Positions 1 through 8,103 are shown, counted from the stretch's first letter. The stretch: 56,656 nt of DNA from Paucimonas sp. (GCA_031253995.1 JAIRVG010000067.1:1-56656); one strand, 5' to 3'. Notes: a model not told the origin generated them from the sequence alone. A program made the numbers and translations.

Positions 1-44
1 TCGTTGAATCTCAAGGAGTTTTCCGTTCCGACTGCGCCGGAAGT

Positions 45-103
45 GGGGCGAATTATAGAGAGATTAAATGGGGCGTCAAGCATTAATTTGAAATTGATTC
101 AAA
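45..103 (-). promoter_or_regulatory. rRNA operon promoter (pointing out of the window)
   Basis: On the minus strand a -35 TTGACG (74-79) and a perfect -10 TATAAT (52-57) are separated by 16 bp. A very AT-rich stretch lies immediately upstream (80-103, UP-element-like) and a GC-rich discriminator downstream. The combination of a strong core, an UP element and a location just past tyrS matches a Pseudomonas rrn promoter, and the sequence 1-20 resembles the leader before 16S rRNA. The 16S gene itself would lie to the left, outside the window. Confidence 0.75.
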
Positions 104-119
104 TCAGTGCCGACGCCCC
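70..119. repeat. Nested inverted repeat overlapping the rrn promoter
   Basis: The outer arms GGGGCGTC (70-77) and GACGCCCC (112-119) are perfect complements. Inside them a second pair, ATTTGAA and TTCAAAT, surrounds ATTGA. Read as RNA continuing from tyrS, the outer stem ends in the -35 region and is followed by AU-rich sequence, so it may serve as the tyrS terminator. Confidence 0.5.
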
Positions 120-126
120 CGCTTGC

Positions 127-142
127 CTTCTATATATAGAAG
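127..142. repeat. 16-bp perfect palindrome after tyrS
   Basis: CTTCTATATATAGAAG is self-complementary and lies 7 bp beyond the tyrS stop codon. It could form a small hairpin in the tyrS 3' end, but there is no GC stem plus U-tract, so its role as a terminator is uncertain. Confidence 0.5.
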
Positions 143-148
143 CGATCC

Positions 149-1348
149 TTACTCGGCCTTGAGGGTGATCCGTGCAAAGGCCTTCTTGCCTGCCTGACAG
201 ACATGGGTCTTGCCCAGGGCAAAGACAAAGGCGCGATCGACCACTTCCCCATCGATCCGCACGCTACCGGCCGCCAACAGGTCCCGGGCAGCTGCAGCGT
301 TCTTCACCAGGCCGGCCTTGTTCAGCACGGCAGAGATAGGCATGTCTTCCGCAGCGGTCACTTCAACCTCCGGCAGGTCTTCTGGCAGCTCACCATCCTT
401 CATGCGGTTACCCGCAGCACGGTGAGCATTGGCCGCCGCCTCTTCGCCGTGGAAGCGTGCGACGATCTCTTCGGCCAGCTTGATCTTGATGTCACGCGGG
501 TTGGCGCCCGCCGCGACTTCGGCACGGAAGCCGTCGATCTCTTCCATCGAGCGGAAGCTGAGCAGCTCGAAGTAGCGCCACATCAGGGTATCCGGGATCG
601 ACACCAGCTTGCTGTACATCACACCCGGTGCTTCCTGGATGCCGACGTAGTTGCCCAGCGACTTGGACATCTTCTTCACGCCGTCGAGACCTTCCAGCAG
701 CGGCATGGTCACGATGTTCTGAGCCTCCTGACCATAACCACGCTGCAGCTCGCGCCCCATCAGCAGGTTGAACTTCTGATCGGTACCGCCCAGCTCGACG
801 TCCGCCTTCAGCGCCACCGAATCGTAGCCCTGCACCAGCGGGTAGAGGAATTCGTGGATGGCGATCGGCTGGTTGCTGGTATAGCGCTTGTCGAAGTCGT
901 CGCGCTCGAGCATGCGCGCCACGGTGTACTGCGAAGCCAGGCGAATGAAGTCGGCCGGGGTCAGCTTGTCCATCCAGGTGGAGTTGAACGCCACCTCGGT
1001 CTTGGCCGGATCGAGGATCTTGAAGACCTGCTGCTTATAGGTCTCGGCATTGTCCAGCACCTGCTCGCGGGTCAGCGGCGGACGGGTGGCACTCTTGCCG
1101 CTCGGATCACCGATCATGCCGGTGAAGTCACCGATCAGGAAGATGACCTGGTGACCCAGGTCCTGGAACTGGCGCAGCTTGTTGATCAGGACCGTGTGAC
1201 CCAGATGCAGATCAGGCGCGGTCGGGTCGAAACCCGCCTTGATGCGCAGTGGCTGGCCACGCTTGAGTTTCTCGACCAGTTCGGACTCGACCAGTACCTC
1301 TTCCGCTCCACGCTTGATCAGCGCTAGCTGCTCTTCAACCGACTTCAT
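149..1348 (-). CDS. tyrS: Tyrosyl-tRNA synthetase (TyrZ type)
   Basis: Charges tRNA-Tyr with tyrosine in the cytoplasm. The 399-residue protein carries the class I signatures HLGH at residues 48-51 and KMSKS at 226-230, and a C-terminal S4-like RNA-binding domain from about 335. The KMSKS form, rather than the KFGKT form of E. coli TyrS, places it with the TyrZ-like branch; P. aeruginosa has both kinds, and the equivalent of this locus is called tyrZ there. The start at MKSVEEQ is chosen because an upstream in-frame ATG at 1393 lies before a -10-like TAGAAT (1369-1374), which would leave it outside the transcript. The gene is followed at once by the rrn promoter on the same strand. It diverges from the M23 peptidase gene. 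Confidence 0.95.
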   Translation of the reverse strand: MKSVEEQLALIKRGAEEVLVESELVEKLKRGQPLRIKAGFDPTAPDLHLGHTVLINKLRQFQDLGHQVIFLIGDFTGMIGDPSGKSATRPPLTREQVLDNAETYKQQVFKILDPAKTEVAFNSTWMDKLTPADFIRLASQYTVARMLERDDFDKRYTSNQPIAIHEFLYPLVQGYDSVALKADVELGGTDQKFNLLMGRELQRGYGQEAQNIVTMPLLEGLDGVKKMSKSLGNYVGIQEAPGVMYSKLVSIPDTLMWRYFELLSFRSMEEIDGFRAEVAAGANPRDIKIKLAEEIVARFHGEEAAANAHRAAGNRMKDGELPEDLPEVEVTAAEDMPISAVLNKAGLVKNAAAARDLLAAGSVRIDGEVVDRAFVFALGKTHVCQAGKKAFARITLKAE

Positions 1349-1368
1349 AAACAGACCCGCAGGCTCAG

Positions 1369-1374
1369 ATTCTA
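1369..1374 (-). promoter_or_regulatory. Candidate -10 element of tyrS
   Basis: TAGAAT on the minus strand ends 20 bp before the tyrS ATG. No convincing -35 hexamer is seen at 16-18 bp, so this is a suggestion only. Confidence 0.4.
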
Positions 1375-1462
1375 AAGGGCCCCAACCATACAAGATCAGC
1401 CATCAATTACAAGATCAGGGGCCGGATGTGACCCATGTAGCACTTGGTGACGTCTGCGCGAC

Positions 1463-1491
1463 TTGCTTTGGAAGGGATTTGGTTATATTTT
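1463..1491 (+). promoter_or_regulatory. Candidate promoter of the M23 peptidase gene
   Basis: TTGCTT (1463-1468) and TATTTT (1486-1491) are spaced by 17 bp in an AT-rich island. It would give a leader of about 60 nt rich in pyrimidines, with three copies of TTCATCTT (1502, 1520, 1534) and no clear Shine-Dalgarno sequence. Confidence 0.45.
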
Positions 1492-1560
1492 ATACAGTTA
1501 TTTCATCTTCATCATGTCATTCATCTTTTCCATTTCATCTTTTTCAAAGTCAATTCATCC

Positions 1561-2988
1561 ATGACCAACGAACCGACTAAAGCGCCTCCGCTTTATCCGA
1601 AGAGCCACCTGCTGGCCGCGAGCGGCATCGCCGCCCTGCTCAGCCTCGCCTTGCTGGTATTCCCTTCCAGCGAGGTCGAGGCCAAGCGCACCACCCTGAA
1701 CCTCGAACTGGAAGCTCCGGCCGAACAGCTCAAGGCCCAGCCCGAACAACCCCTGGCCGCAGAAGAGACCAACGCCTCCCCCTTCGCCCAGATCGACAAC
1801 GCCGAAGCGCCTGCCGAGGCAACCGCCAAGGCCGAACCCGCACCGAAAGCGGACGAAGCCGTCGAGGAAACCGCCGCAAAGGAGCCTGGCCATCGTGAAG
1901 TGACCGTGGCCCGCGGCGACACCCTGTCGACCCTCTTCGCCAAGGTCGGCCTGCCCGCCAATGCCGTGCATGAAGTGCTGGCCAGCAACAAGCAGGCGAA
2001 GCAGTTCAGCCAGCTCAAGCATGGTCAGGTGCTGCAAATCGAACTGGACAAGGATGGCCAACTGGCCAGCTTGCACAGCAAGGTAAGCGATCTCGAAACC
2101 ATTCGCTTGACCAGGAGTGCCAACGGTTATGCCTTCAACCGCGAGGTAACCAAGCCGGTCACCCGCTCCGCCTACGTGCATGGCGTTATCAAGAGCTCGC
2201 TGTCGGCCTCGGCGCAACGCGCCGGCCTGTCGCACAACATGACCATGGATATGGCCAACATCTTCGGCTACGACATCGACTTCGCCCAGGACATCCGCCA
2301 GGGCGACGAATTCGACGTGATCTACGAGCAGAAGATGGTCGATGGCAAGGTGGTTGGCACCGGCAACATCCTGTCCGCGCGCTTCACCAACCGCGGCAAG
2401 ACCTACAGCGCCGTGCGCTACACCAACAAGGCCGGCACCACCAGCTACTACACCGCCGACGGCAACAGCATGCGCAAGGCGTTCATCCGCACCCCGGTGG
2501 ACTTCGCCCGCATCAGCTCGCGCTTCTCTGCCGGCCGCAAGCACCCCATCCTGAACAAGATCCGCGCACACAAGGGCGTCGACTACGCCGCGCCTCGCGG
2601 TACGCCGATCAAGGCCGCCGGTGACGGCAAGGTCCTGCTGGCCGGTCGTCGTGGCGGCTATGGCAACACCGTGATCATCCAGCACGGCAGCACCTACCAG
2701 ACGCTCTACGGGCACATGCAAGGCTTCGCCAAAGGCGTGAAAACCGGCGGTAGCGTCAAGCAGGGCCAGGTGATCGGCTATATCGGCACCACCGGCCTGT
2801 CCACCGGACCGCACCTGCACTACGAGTTCCAGGTCAACGGCGTACACGTCGACCCGCTGGGCCAGAAGCTGCCGATGGCCGATCCGATCGCCAAGACTGA
2901 ACGCCAGCGCTTCATGCAGCTCAGTCAGCCACTGATGGCACGCATGGACCAAGAAAAGGCCACCATGCTGGCCATGAACAAGCGCTGA
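1561..2988 (+). CDS. M23-family murein DD-endopeptidase (MepM-like)
   Basis: A probable peptidoglycan hydrolase that cleaves peptide cross-links to allow cell-wall growth. The 475-residue protein starts with a short cytoplasmic end and one membrane anchor (about residues 17-38). A low-complexity Ala/Glu/Pro stretch follows, then an OapA/LysM-like segment (about 113-165) and a C-terminal M23 LytM domain. The zinc ligands are visible as H337-x3-D341 and H418-L-H420. The ATG at 1561 is preferred because MTNEPTKAPPLYP leads directly into the membrane anchor. An earlier in-frame codon at 1444 would add an unlikely His/Phe-rich tail and precede the candidate promoter. It is followed after 3 bp by anmK, so the wall hydrolase and a wall-recycling kinase are likely co-transcribed. 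Confidence 0.85.
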   Translation: MTNEPTKAPPLYPKSHLLAASGIAALLSLALLVFPSSEVEAKRTTLNLELEAPAEQLKAQPEQPLAAEETNASPFAQIDNAEAPAEATAKAEPAPKADEAVEETAAKEPGHREVTVARGDTLSTLFAKVGLPANAVHEVLASNKQAKQFSQLKHGQVLQIELDKDGQLASLHSKVSDLETIRLTRSANGYAFNREVTKPVTRSAYVHGVIKSSLSASAQRAGLSHNMTMDMANIFGYDIDFAQDIRQGDEFDVIYEQKMVDGKVVGTGNILSARFTNRGKTYSAVRYTNKAGTTSYYTADGNSMRKAFIRTPVDFARISSRFSAGRKHPILNKIRAHKGVDYAAPRGTPIKAAGDGKVLLAGRRGGYGNTVIIQHGSTYQTLYGHMQGFAKGVKTGGSVKQGQVIGYIGTTGLSTGPHLHYEFQVNGVHVDPLGQKLPMADPIAKTERQRFMQLSQPLMARMDQEKATMLAMNKR

Positions 2989-2991
2989 CCC

Positions 2992-4083
2992 ATGGCCCTT
3001 TATCTGGGAGTGATGTCCGGCACCAGCCTCGATGGGCTGGACATCGCCTTGATCGAGCAGGCACCGCAGGTCTCGCTACTTGCCAGCCACTACATCCCCA
3101 TGCCCGAACCGCTGCGCCTGGCCATGCTTGGCCTGTGCGCCAGCGGGCCCGACGAGATCGCTCGCGCCGCCCTGGCGGAAGCCGAGTGGGTACGCCTCGC
3201 GGCACAGGGCATCGCCGACCTTCTCGCCACCCAGAACCTGCGCCCTGAAGACATCCGCGCCATCGGCAGCCACGGCCAGACCATCCGCCACGAGCCCGCC
3301 CGTGGCTTCACCGTGCAGATCGGCAACCCCGCCCTGCTCGCCGAGCTCACCGGTATCAGCGTGGTCGGTGACTTCCGTCGCCGCGACGTCGCTGCCGGTG
3401 GCCAGGGCGCACCGCTGGTTCCGGCCTTCCACGACGCGCTGTTCAACACCCAGGGCGAACGCCTTGCGGTACTCAACGTCGGCGGTTTCAGCAATCTCAG
3501 CCTGATCGAGCAGGACAAGCCGGTCAGCGGCTTCGACTGCGGCCCGGGCAACGTGCTGCTGGATGCCTGGATCAACGAGAAGCGCGGTCTCGGCTACGAC
3601 GCCAACGGCGCCTGGGCCGCCAGCGGCAAGGTCCTGCCGGGCTTGCTGGGCAACCTGCTGAGCGACCCCTTCTTCGCCGGCACCGGTCCCAAGAGCACCG
3701 GGCGCGAGCTGTTCAACCTGCCATGGCTGCAGCACCACCTGAGCACCCAGCCGGCCTGTGCCGACGAGGATGTCCAGGCCACCCTGCTGGAGCTGACCGC
3801 ACTAAGCATCGTCGATTCACTGAAGAAGGCCCAGGAGGATACCCAGGTCCTGCTGGTGTGTGGTGGTGGCGCCCATAACGGCGCACTGATGGCGCGTCTG
3901 GCCGGCCTTCTGCCAAACGCCAGGGTCAGCAGCACTGGGGAGTTCGGCGTCGATCCAGATTGGGTCGAAGCCATGGCCTTCGCCTGGCTGGCCCATTGCT
4001 GCCTGGAAGGCATTGCCGGCAACCGCCCCAGCGTCACCGGCGCCCGAGGCCTGCGTGTGCTCGGCGCCATCTATCCGGCGTAA
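2992..4083 (+). CDS. anmK: Anhydro-N-acetylmuramic acid kinase
   Basis: Opens the 1,6-anhydro ring of anhydro-MurNAc and phosphorylates it to MurNAc-6-phosphate during peptidoglycan recycling. The 363-residue protein begins with the phosphate-binding motif GTSLDGLD (about 10-17). It has GQTIRH and a GxGNVLLD segment in the middle and a C-terminal VCGGGAHNG, the ASKHA-fold pattern of the AnmK family. Length agrees with the family. The start lies 3 bp after the M23 peptidase gene, with no strong ribosome site of its own, which suggests translational coupling. In pseudomonads the product feeds the MupP-AmgK-MurU route. AmgK and MurU are encoded at 30 kb here, while a MupP gene is not seen in the window. 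Confidence 0.95.
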   Translation: MALYLGVMSGTSLDGLDIALIEQAPQVSLLASHYIPMPEPLRLAMLGLCASGPDEIARAALAEAEWVRLAAQGIADLLATQNLRPEDIRAIGSHGQTIRHEPARGFTVQIGNPALLAELTGISVVGDFRRRDVAAGGQGAPLVPAFHDALFNTQGERLAVLNVGGFSNLSLIEQDKPVSGFDCGPGNVLLDAWINEKRGLGYDANGAWAASGKVLPGLLGNLLSDPFFAGTGPKSTGRELFNLPWLQHHLSTQPACADEDVQATLLELTALSIVDSLKKAQEDTQVLLVCGGGAHNGALMARLAGLLPNARVSSTGEFGVDPDWVEAMAFAWLAHCCLEGIAGNRPSVTGARGLRVLGAIYPA

Positions 4084-4096
4084 GCCGCAGAAAGCA

Positions 4097-4122
4097 AAAC
4101 GCCGCGCATGGGCGCGGCGTCA
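4097..4122 (-). terminator. Intrinsic terminator of erpA
   Basis: Read on the minus strand, a GC hairpin (CGCCGCGC arm, short loop, matching arm) is followed by TTTTGCTTT. It sits between the convergent ends of anmK and erpA. It may stop anmK transcripts too, but the T-run favours the minus strand. Confidence 0.7.
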
Positions 4123-4140
4123 GCAAAAGATCCCGGCGAA

Positions 4141-4491
4141 TCAGATCGAGAACGAGGAACCACACCCACAGGTGGTGGTGGCGTTCGGGTTCTTGATGAC
4201 GAAACGCGAACCTTCCAGGCCTTCCTGGTAGTCCACCTCGGCACCGGCCAGGTATTGGAAGCTCATCGGATCGACCACCAGGGCAACGCCCTCGCGCTCG
4301 ACGATGGTGTCGTCTTCAGCGACATCTTCATCGAAGGTAAAGCCGTACTGGAAGCCCGAGCAGCCACCGCCTGTCACGAAAACCCGCAACTTCAGACGAT
4401 CATTGCCCTCTTCGTCAACCAGGGTCTTCACCTTGTGCGCGGCGTTGTGCGTGAACTGCAAAGCCGAAGGGGTGAAGGATTCGACGCTCAT
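4141..4491 (-). CDS. erpA: Iron-sulfur cluster insertion protein ErpA
   Basis: An A-type carrier that receives Fe-S clusters and passes them to apo-proteins, including those of isoprenoid synthesis and respiration. The 116-residue protein has the three conserved cysteines of the family, C44 in GGGCSGFQYG and C108/C110 in the C-terminal CGCGSSFS. Length matches E. coli ErpA (114). It is convergent with anmK and has its own sigma-70-like promoter at 4537-4566, overlapped by a sequence that resembles an IscR type 1 site. That would fit iron-sulfur feedback control as known for E. coli erpA. Confidence 0.95.
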   Translation of the reverse strand: MSVESFTPSALQFTHNAAHKVKTLVDEEGNDRLKLRVFVTGGGCSGFQYGFTFDEDVAEDDTIVEREGVALVVDPMSFQYLAGAEVDYQEGLEGSRFVIKNPNATTTCGCGSSFSI

Positions 4492-4536
4492 GCTGAATAT
4501 CTCCCGGCGTTATGCCGCCATTGCGTGATGGCGCGC

Positions 4537-4566
4537 ATTATCCGCTTCCCCTAGAAAATCGGTCAA
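4537..4566 (-). promoter_or_regulatory. erpA promoter
   Basis: On the minus strand TTGACC (4561-4566) and GATAAT (4537-4542) are separated by 18 bp, 45 bp upstream of the erpA start codon. Confidence 0.65.
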
Positions 4567-4570
4567 CTAT
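4546..4570 (-). promoter_or_regulatory. Candidate IscR type 1 binding site at erpA
   Basis: The 25-bp minus-strand stretch starts ATAGTTGACC and ends TAGGGGAA. It agrees at about 19 of 25 positions with the type 1 IscR consensus as I recall it (ATASYYGACTR...), and it covers the -35 and spacer of the erpA promoter, where a bound repressor would block RNA polymerase. No footprint data are available to me. Confidence 0.5.
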
Positions 4571-4633
4571 AGAAGCGGTATCAGGCTACGAGCGGAAGGT
4601 ATAAGCGCCGCTCGCAACCCGATGTGATAGCCG

Positions 4634-5668
4634 TTACGGCAGCAGGCCAGCGTGGGACAGGCCCAGGCGTTCGTCGAGGCCGAAGAGGATGTTGAGGTTC
4701 TGCACGGCCTGGCCGGAAGCGCCCTTCACCAGGTTGTCGATGACCGACAGCACCACCACCAGGTCGCCGCCCTGCGGACGGTGCACGGCGATACGGCAGA
4801 CGTTGGCGCCCTTCACGCTGCGGGTTTCCGGATGGCTGCCGGCCGGCATGACGTCGACGAACGGTTCGTCGGCGTAGCGCTTCTCGAACAGCGCCTGCAG
4901 GTCCACCGAGGTATCGGCGACAGTGGCGTACAGGGTCGAATGGATGCCGCGGATCATCGGGGTCAGGTGCGGCACGAAGGTCAGGCCGACTTCGCCACCG
5001 GCAGCGCGACGCAGGCCCTGGCGGATTTCCGGCAGGTGGCGGTGACCTTTCACCGCGTAGGCCTTCATGCTCTCGCCCGCTTCACAGAACAGCGAACCGA
5101 CACTGGCACCGCGACCGGCGCCGCTGACACCCGACTTGCAGTCGGCGATCAGGCGCGAAGCATCGGCGATGCCCGCTTCCAGCAGCGGCAGGAAGCCCAG
5201 CTGGGTGGCGGTCGGGTAGCAGCCCGGCACGGCGATCAGGCGCGCCTGGCGGATCTGCTCGCGATTGACTTCCGGCAGGCCGTAGACCGCGTCCTTCAGC
5301 AGCTCAGGGGCGCCGTGCGGCTGGCCGTACCACTTGGCCCACTCGTCGGCGTCCTGCAGGCGGAAGTCGGCGGACAGGTCGATGACCTTGGTCCCGGCTG
5401 CCAGCAGCTCGCCGGCCAAGGCGTGGGCGACACCGTGCGGGGTGGCGAAGAACACCACGTCGCAGGCGGCCAGGGTCTTGGTGTCCGGCACGCTGAAGGC
5501 CAGGCCGTCGTAATGGCCTCGCAGGTTCGGGTACATGTCGGCCACCGCCAGGCCCGCTTCCGAGCGCGAGGTGATGACGGCGACTTCCGCCTGAGGATGC
5601 TGTGCCAGCAGACGCAGCAACTCGACACCGGTGTAACCCGTGCCGCCGACGATACCGACCTTGACCAT
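4634..5668 (-). CDS. argC: N-acetyl-gamma-glutamyl-phosphate reductase
   Basis: Third step of arginine synthesis: NADPH-dependent reduction of N-acetylglutamyl-phosphate to the semialdehyde. The 344-residue protein has the N-terminal nucleotide-binding GGTGYTG (8-14) and the catalytic cysteine C150 in VPGCYPTATQ. Length is normal for the long ArgC type. The start at MVKVGIVGG is preferred to an upstream in-frame ATG at 5734 because AGGGGG lies 6-8 bp before it. That ribosome site can pair with CCCCTATCA further upstream in the leader (see separate entry). The gene diverges from hemJ. Confidence 0.95.
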   Translation of the reverse strand: MVKVGIVGGTGYTGVELLRLLAQHPQAEVAVITSRSEAGLAVADMYPNLRGHYDGLAFSVPDTKTLAACDVVFFATPHGVAHALAGELLAAGTKVIDLSADFRLQDADEWAKWYGQPHGAPELLKDAVYGLPEVNREQIRQARLIAVPGCYPTATQLGFLPLLEAGIADASRLIADCKSGVSGAGRGASVGSLFCEAGESMKAYAVKGHRHLPEIRQGLRRAAGGEVGLTFVPHLTPMIRGIHSTLYATVADTSVDLQALFEKRYADEPFVDVMPAGSHPETRSVKGANVCRIAVHRPQGGDLVVVLSVIDNLVKGASGQAVQNLNILFGLDERLGLSHAGLLP

Positions 5669-5675
5669 GTACTGC

Positions 5676-5717
5676 CCCCTATCAACGAACCGATTGGAAA
5701 ACCAGTGATGATAGGGG
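5676..5717 (-). promoter_or_regulatory. Hairpin that covers the argC ribosome site
   Basis: CCCCTATCA (5676-5684) and TGATAGGGG (5709-5717) are perfect 9-bp complements 24 nt apart. In argC mRNA the AGGGGG Shine-Dalgarno sequence forms the 3' arm, so the stem would hide it. The pairing is seen in the sequence; a regulatory role is inference. Confidence 0.5.
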
Positions 5718-5808
5718 CCCGGGATGACGCCCACAACCGTTGAGATGACGGGCGCGGCGCGTAACCACTACTATCTGACGACCGTGAATCGCCAAGGAAG
5801 AAAAAACC

Positions 5809-6234
5809 ATGCTCTACCTCTGGATCAAAGCCCTGCATATCGTCAGCATCGTCTGCTGGTTTGCCGGCCTGTTCTACCTGCCACGCCTGTTCGTCTACCA
5901 CGCCGCGAGCGAAGACCAGACCAGCCGCGACCGCTTCGTGGTCATGGAGCGCAAGCTCTACCGCTTCATCATGGGCCCGGCGATGATCGCCGCGTTCGTC
6001 TTCGGCATCTGGATGCTGGTCCTTAACCCCGGCTGGCTGAGCCAGGGCTGGCTGCACGCCAAGCTGACCCTGGTGATCCTGCTCACCGGCTACCATCACA
6101 TGTGCGGTGCCAACGTGAAGCGCTTCGCCCGTGGCGAGAACAACCGCAGCCACACCTACTTCCGCTGGTTCAACGAAGTACCCGTGCTGTTCCTGCTGCT
6201 CATCGTAATTCTGGTGGTCGTCAAGCCGTTCTGA
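5809..6234 (+). CDS. hemJ: Protoporphyrinogen IX oxidase HemJ
   Basis: Probably oxidises protoporphyrinogen IX to protoporphyrin IX in heme synthesis, at the inner membrane. The 141-residue protein is almost all membrane, with four predicted helices. The family features are recognisable: KALHIVSIVCWFAGLFYLPR near the N-terminus with the conserved His10, and HAKLTLVILLTGYHHM in the middle. A good AAGGAAG ribosome site lies just before the ATG. It diverges from argC and is followed after 30 bp by the flavoprotein gene, which may be co-transcribed. Confidence 0.9.
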   Translation: MLYLWIKALHIVSIVCWFAGLFYLPRLFVYHAASEDQTSRDRFVVMERKLYRFIMGPAMIAAFVFGIWMLVLNPGWLSQGWLHAKLTLVILLTGYHHMCGANVKRFARGENNRSHTYFRWFNEVPVLFLLLIVILVVVKPF

Positions 6235-6264
6235 CAGTAGCCACCTCCAACGCGAGAACCTGCC

Positions 6265-7221
6265 ATGTCATTGCCCGCTCTGCTCGAACAACGCCTGCGC
6301 CTGCCCGTGGTGGCGGCACCGATGTTTCTGATCTCGAACCCGCAACTGGTCCTGGCCTGTTGCCGCAACGGCGTGATGGGCAGTTTTCCCGCGCTGAACC
6401 AGCGTGACACCGCCGGTTTCAAGGCGTGGCTGGAGGAAATCGACGCCGGCCTGGCCGACCTGGAGAATCCCGCGCCCTATGCCGTGAACCTGATCGTCCA
6501 CCAGAGCAATCCGCGGCTGCAGGCGGACCTGGCGGTGTGCATCGAACACAAGGTGCCAGTGGTGATCACCAGCCTCGGCGCGGTCAAGGAGGTGGTGGAC
6601 GCCGTGCACAGCTACGGCGGCCTGGTGTTCCACGATGTCACCACCCGCCGCCACGCGGAGAAGGCCGCCCAGGCCGGGGTCGACGGCCTGATCGCCGTCG
6701 CCGCCGGTGCTGGCGGGCATGCCGGGACCTGGAGCCCGTTCGCCCTGGTCAGCGAGATCCGCCAGTTCTTCGACAAGACCCTGCTCCTCGCCGGCTGCCT
6801 CAACCGTGGCCACGAGATCCTCGCCGCGCAGCTGATGGGCGCCGACCTGGCCTACCTCGGCACGCACTTCATCGCCAGTCAGGAAAGCCAGGCGTCGGCG
6901 GAATACAAGGCCATGCTGCTGGAGGCCAGGGCCGCCGACATCGTGCACACCCCGGTGGTGTCCGGCGTTCCCGCCAGTTTCATGCGCCAGAGCCTGGAAA
7001 AGGCCGGCTATGACCTGGCCAGCCTGGCGAAAGGCGGCGAGATCCAGCTCAAGCCGATCCACGAGGAAGCCAAGGCCTGGAAGACCGTGTGGTCCGCCGG
7101 ACAGGGCGTAGGCGATATCGACGAGCAGGTGCCGGTGGAACAACTGATCGCCCGCCTCGACCACGAGTATCGCCAGGCGCTGCAGACGGCGAACCGCCTG
7201 GGCACGCACTGGCCGCACTGA
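6265..7221 (+). CDS. Nitronate monooxygenase / 2-nitropropane dioxygenase-like flavoprotein
   Basis: A TIM-barrel FMN enzyme of the nitronate monooxygenase family, which oxidises alkyl nitronates (some members are enoyl-ACP reductases or quinone reductases). The 318-residue protein shows the N-terminal PVVAAPMFLISNP, the central GAGGHAG glycine motif (about 148-154) expected to bind FMN phosphate, and GADLAYLGTHFIAS in the C-terminal half. The physiological substrate cannot be told from sequence. It lies between hemJ and an SDR gene on the same strand. GAGAA before the start serves as a modest ribosome site. Confidence 0.8.
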   Translation: MSLPALLEQRLRLPVVAAPMFLISNPQLVLACCRNGVMGSFPALNQRDTAGFKAWLEEIDAGLADLENPAPYAVNLIVHQSNPRLQADLAVCIEHKVPVVITSLGAVKEVVDAVHSYGGLVFHDVTTRRHAEKAAQAGVDGLIAVAAGAGGHAGTWSPFALVSEIRQFFDKTLLLAGCLNRGHEILAAQLMGADLAYLGTHFIASQESQASAEYKAMLLEARAADIVHTPVVSGVPASFMRQSLEKAGYDLASLAKGGEIQLKPIHEEAKAWKTVWSAGQGVGDIDEQVPVEQLIARLDHEYRQALQTANRLGTHWPH

Positions 7222-7293
7222 CGGGGCAGCCTTTGTCCCGCGCTCGCTGTAGACTACTCGCCCTTTCGAACGCCCCCGCCCCTGGAGAACTGC

Positions 7294-8067
7294 ATGACCC
7301 GTTACGCCATGATCACCGGTGCCTCCAGCGGTCTGGGCCTGGCACTGGCCGAAGCATTGGCGCGGCGGGGGCGCAACCTGATCCTGGTGGCGCGCCAGCG
7401 CGAAATGCTGGAGCCGGTGGCCATCGAGCTGACCCAGCGTTTCGGCGTGGAAGTGCTGTTCCGCGCCTGCGACCTCGGCGAGCCGCTGCGCCTGTCCGGC
7501 TTCCTGCTGGAACTGGAAGAAGGCGAGCGGCAGATCGACCTGCTGGTGAACTGCGCCGGGATCCGCTCCTACGGCCATTTCCTCGCCCAGGAATGGGCTG
7601 ACGAACAGGACCTGATCGAGGTCAACATCCTTGCCCTCACCCGCCTCTGCCATGCACTGGGCAATGCCATGGCCGTGCAGGGTGGCGGGCAGATCCTCAA
7701 CGTCGCCTCGCTGGCCGCGTTCGCCCCGGGGCCGTGGATGAGCAGCTACGCGGCGAGCAAGGCCTACGTGCTGCATTTTTCCGAAAGCCTGCGGGAAGAA
7801 CTGCGCCAGACCGGCATCAAGGTTTCGGTGCTCTGCCCAGGCCCGGTGCGCTCGCCGAACCGGCGCATCCCGCGGCTGGACAACAGCAAGCGCTGCCTGA
7901 GCCCGGAAGAAGTGGCGCTGTACACGGTGCGCGCGCTGGACCGCAACCAGGCGATCATCATCCCCGGCCGGCGCAACCGTTGGCTGGCCCGCGCCCCACG
8001 CCTGCTGGGCCGCTGGCTCAGCCGCAAGCTGGCCGGCGTGATCAACAAGGCCTACTGCCCGCGCTGA
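7294..8067 (+). CDS. Short-chain dehydrogenase/reductase, classical type
   Basis: An NAD(P)-dependent oxidoreductase of unknown substrate. The 257-residue Rossmann protein has the cofactor motif TGASSGLG (8-15), NCAG (87-90) and a complete catalytic set of S139, Y152 and K156 (YAASK). Its C-terminus carries a basic segment with RNRWLARAPRLLGRWLSRKL, resembling the membrane-associating tails of DltE/YqjQ-like SDRs. A TAGACT hexamer stands 38 bp upstream of the ATG. No neighbour gives a clear hint to the substrate. Confidence 0.85.
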   Translation: MTRYAMITGASSGLGLALAEALARRGRNLILVARQREMLEPVAIELTQRFGVEVLFRACDLGEPLRLSGFLLELEEGERQIDLLVNCAGIRSYGHFLAQEWADEQDLIEVNILALTRLCHALGNAMAVQGGGQILNVASLAAFAPGPWMSSYAASKAYVLHFSESLREELRQTGIKVSVLCPGPVRSPNRRIPRLDNSKRCLSPEEVALYTVRALDRNQAIIIPGRRNRWLARAPRLLGRWLSRKLAGVINKAYCPR

Positions 8068-8103
8068 AGCGAATCGCCACTGGGCGGCGGCGCGCCGGCT
8101 GAG

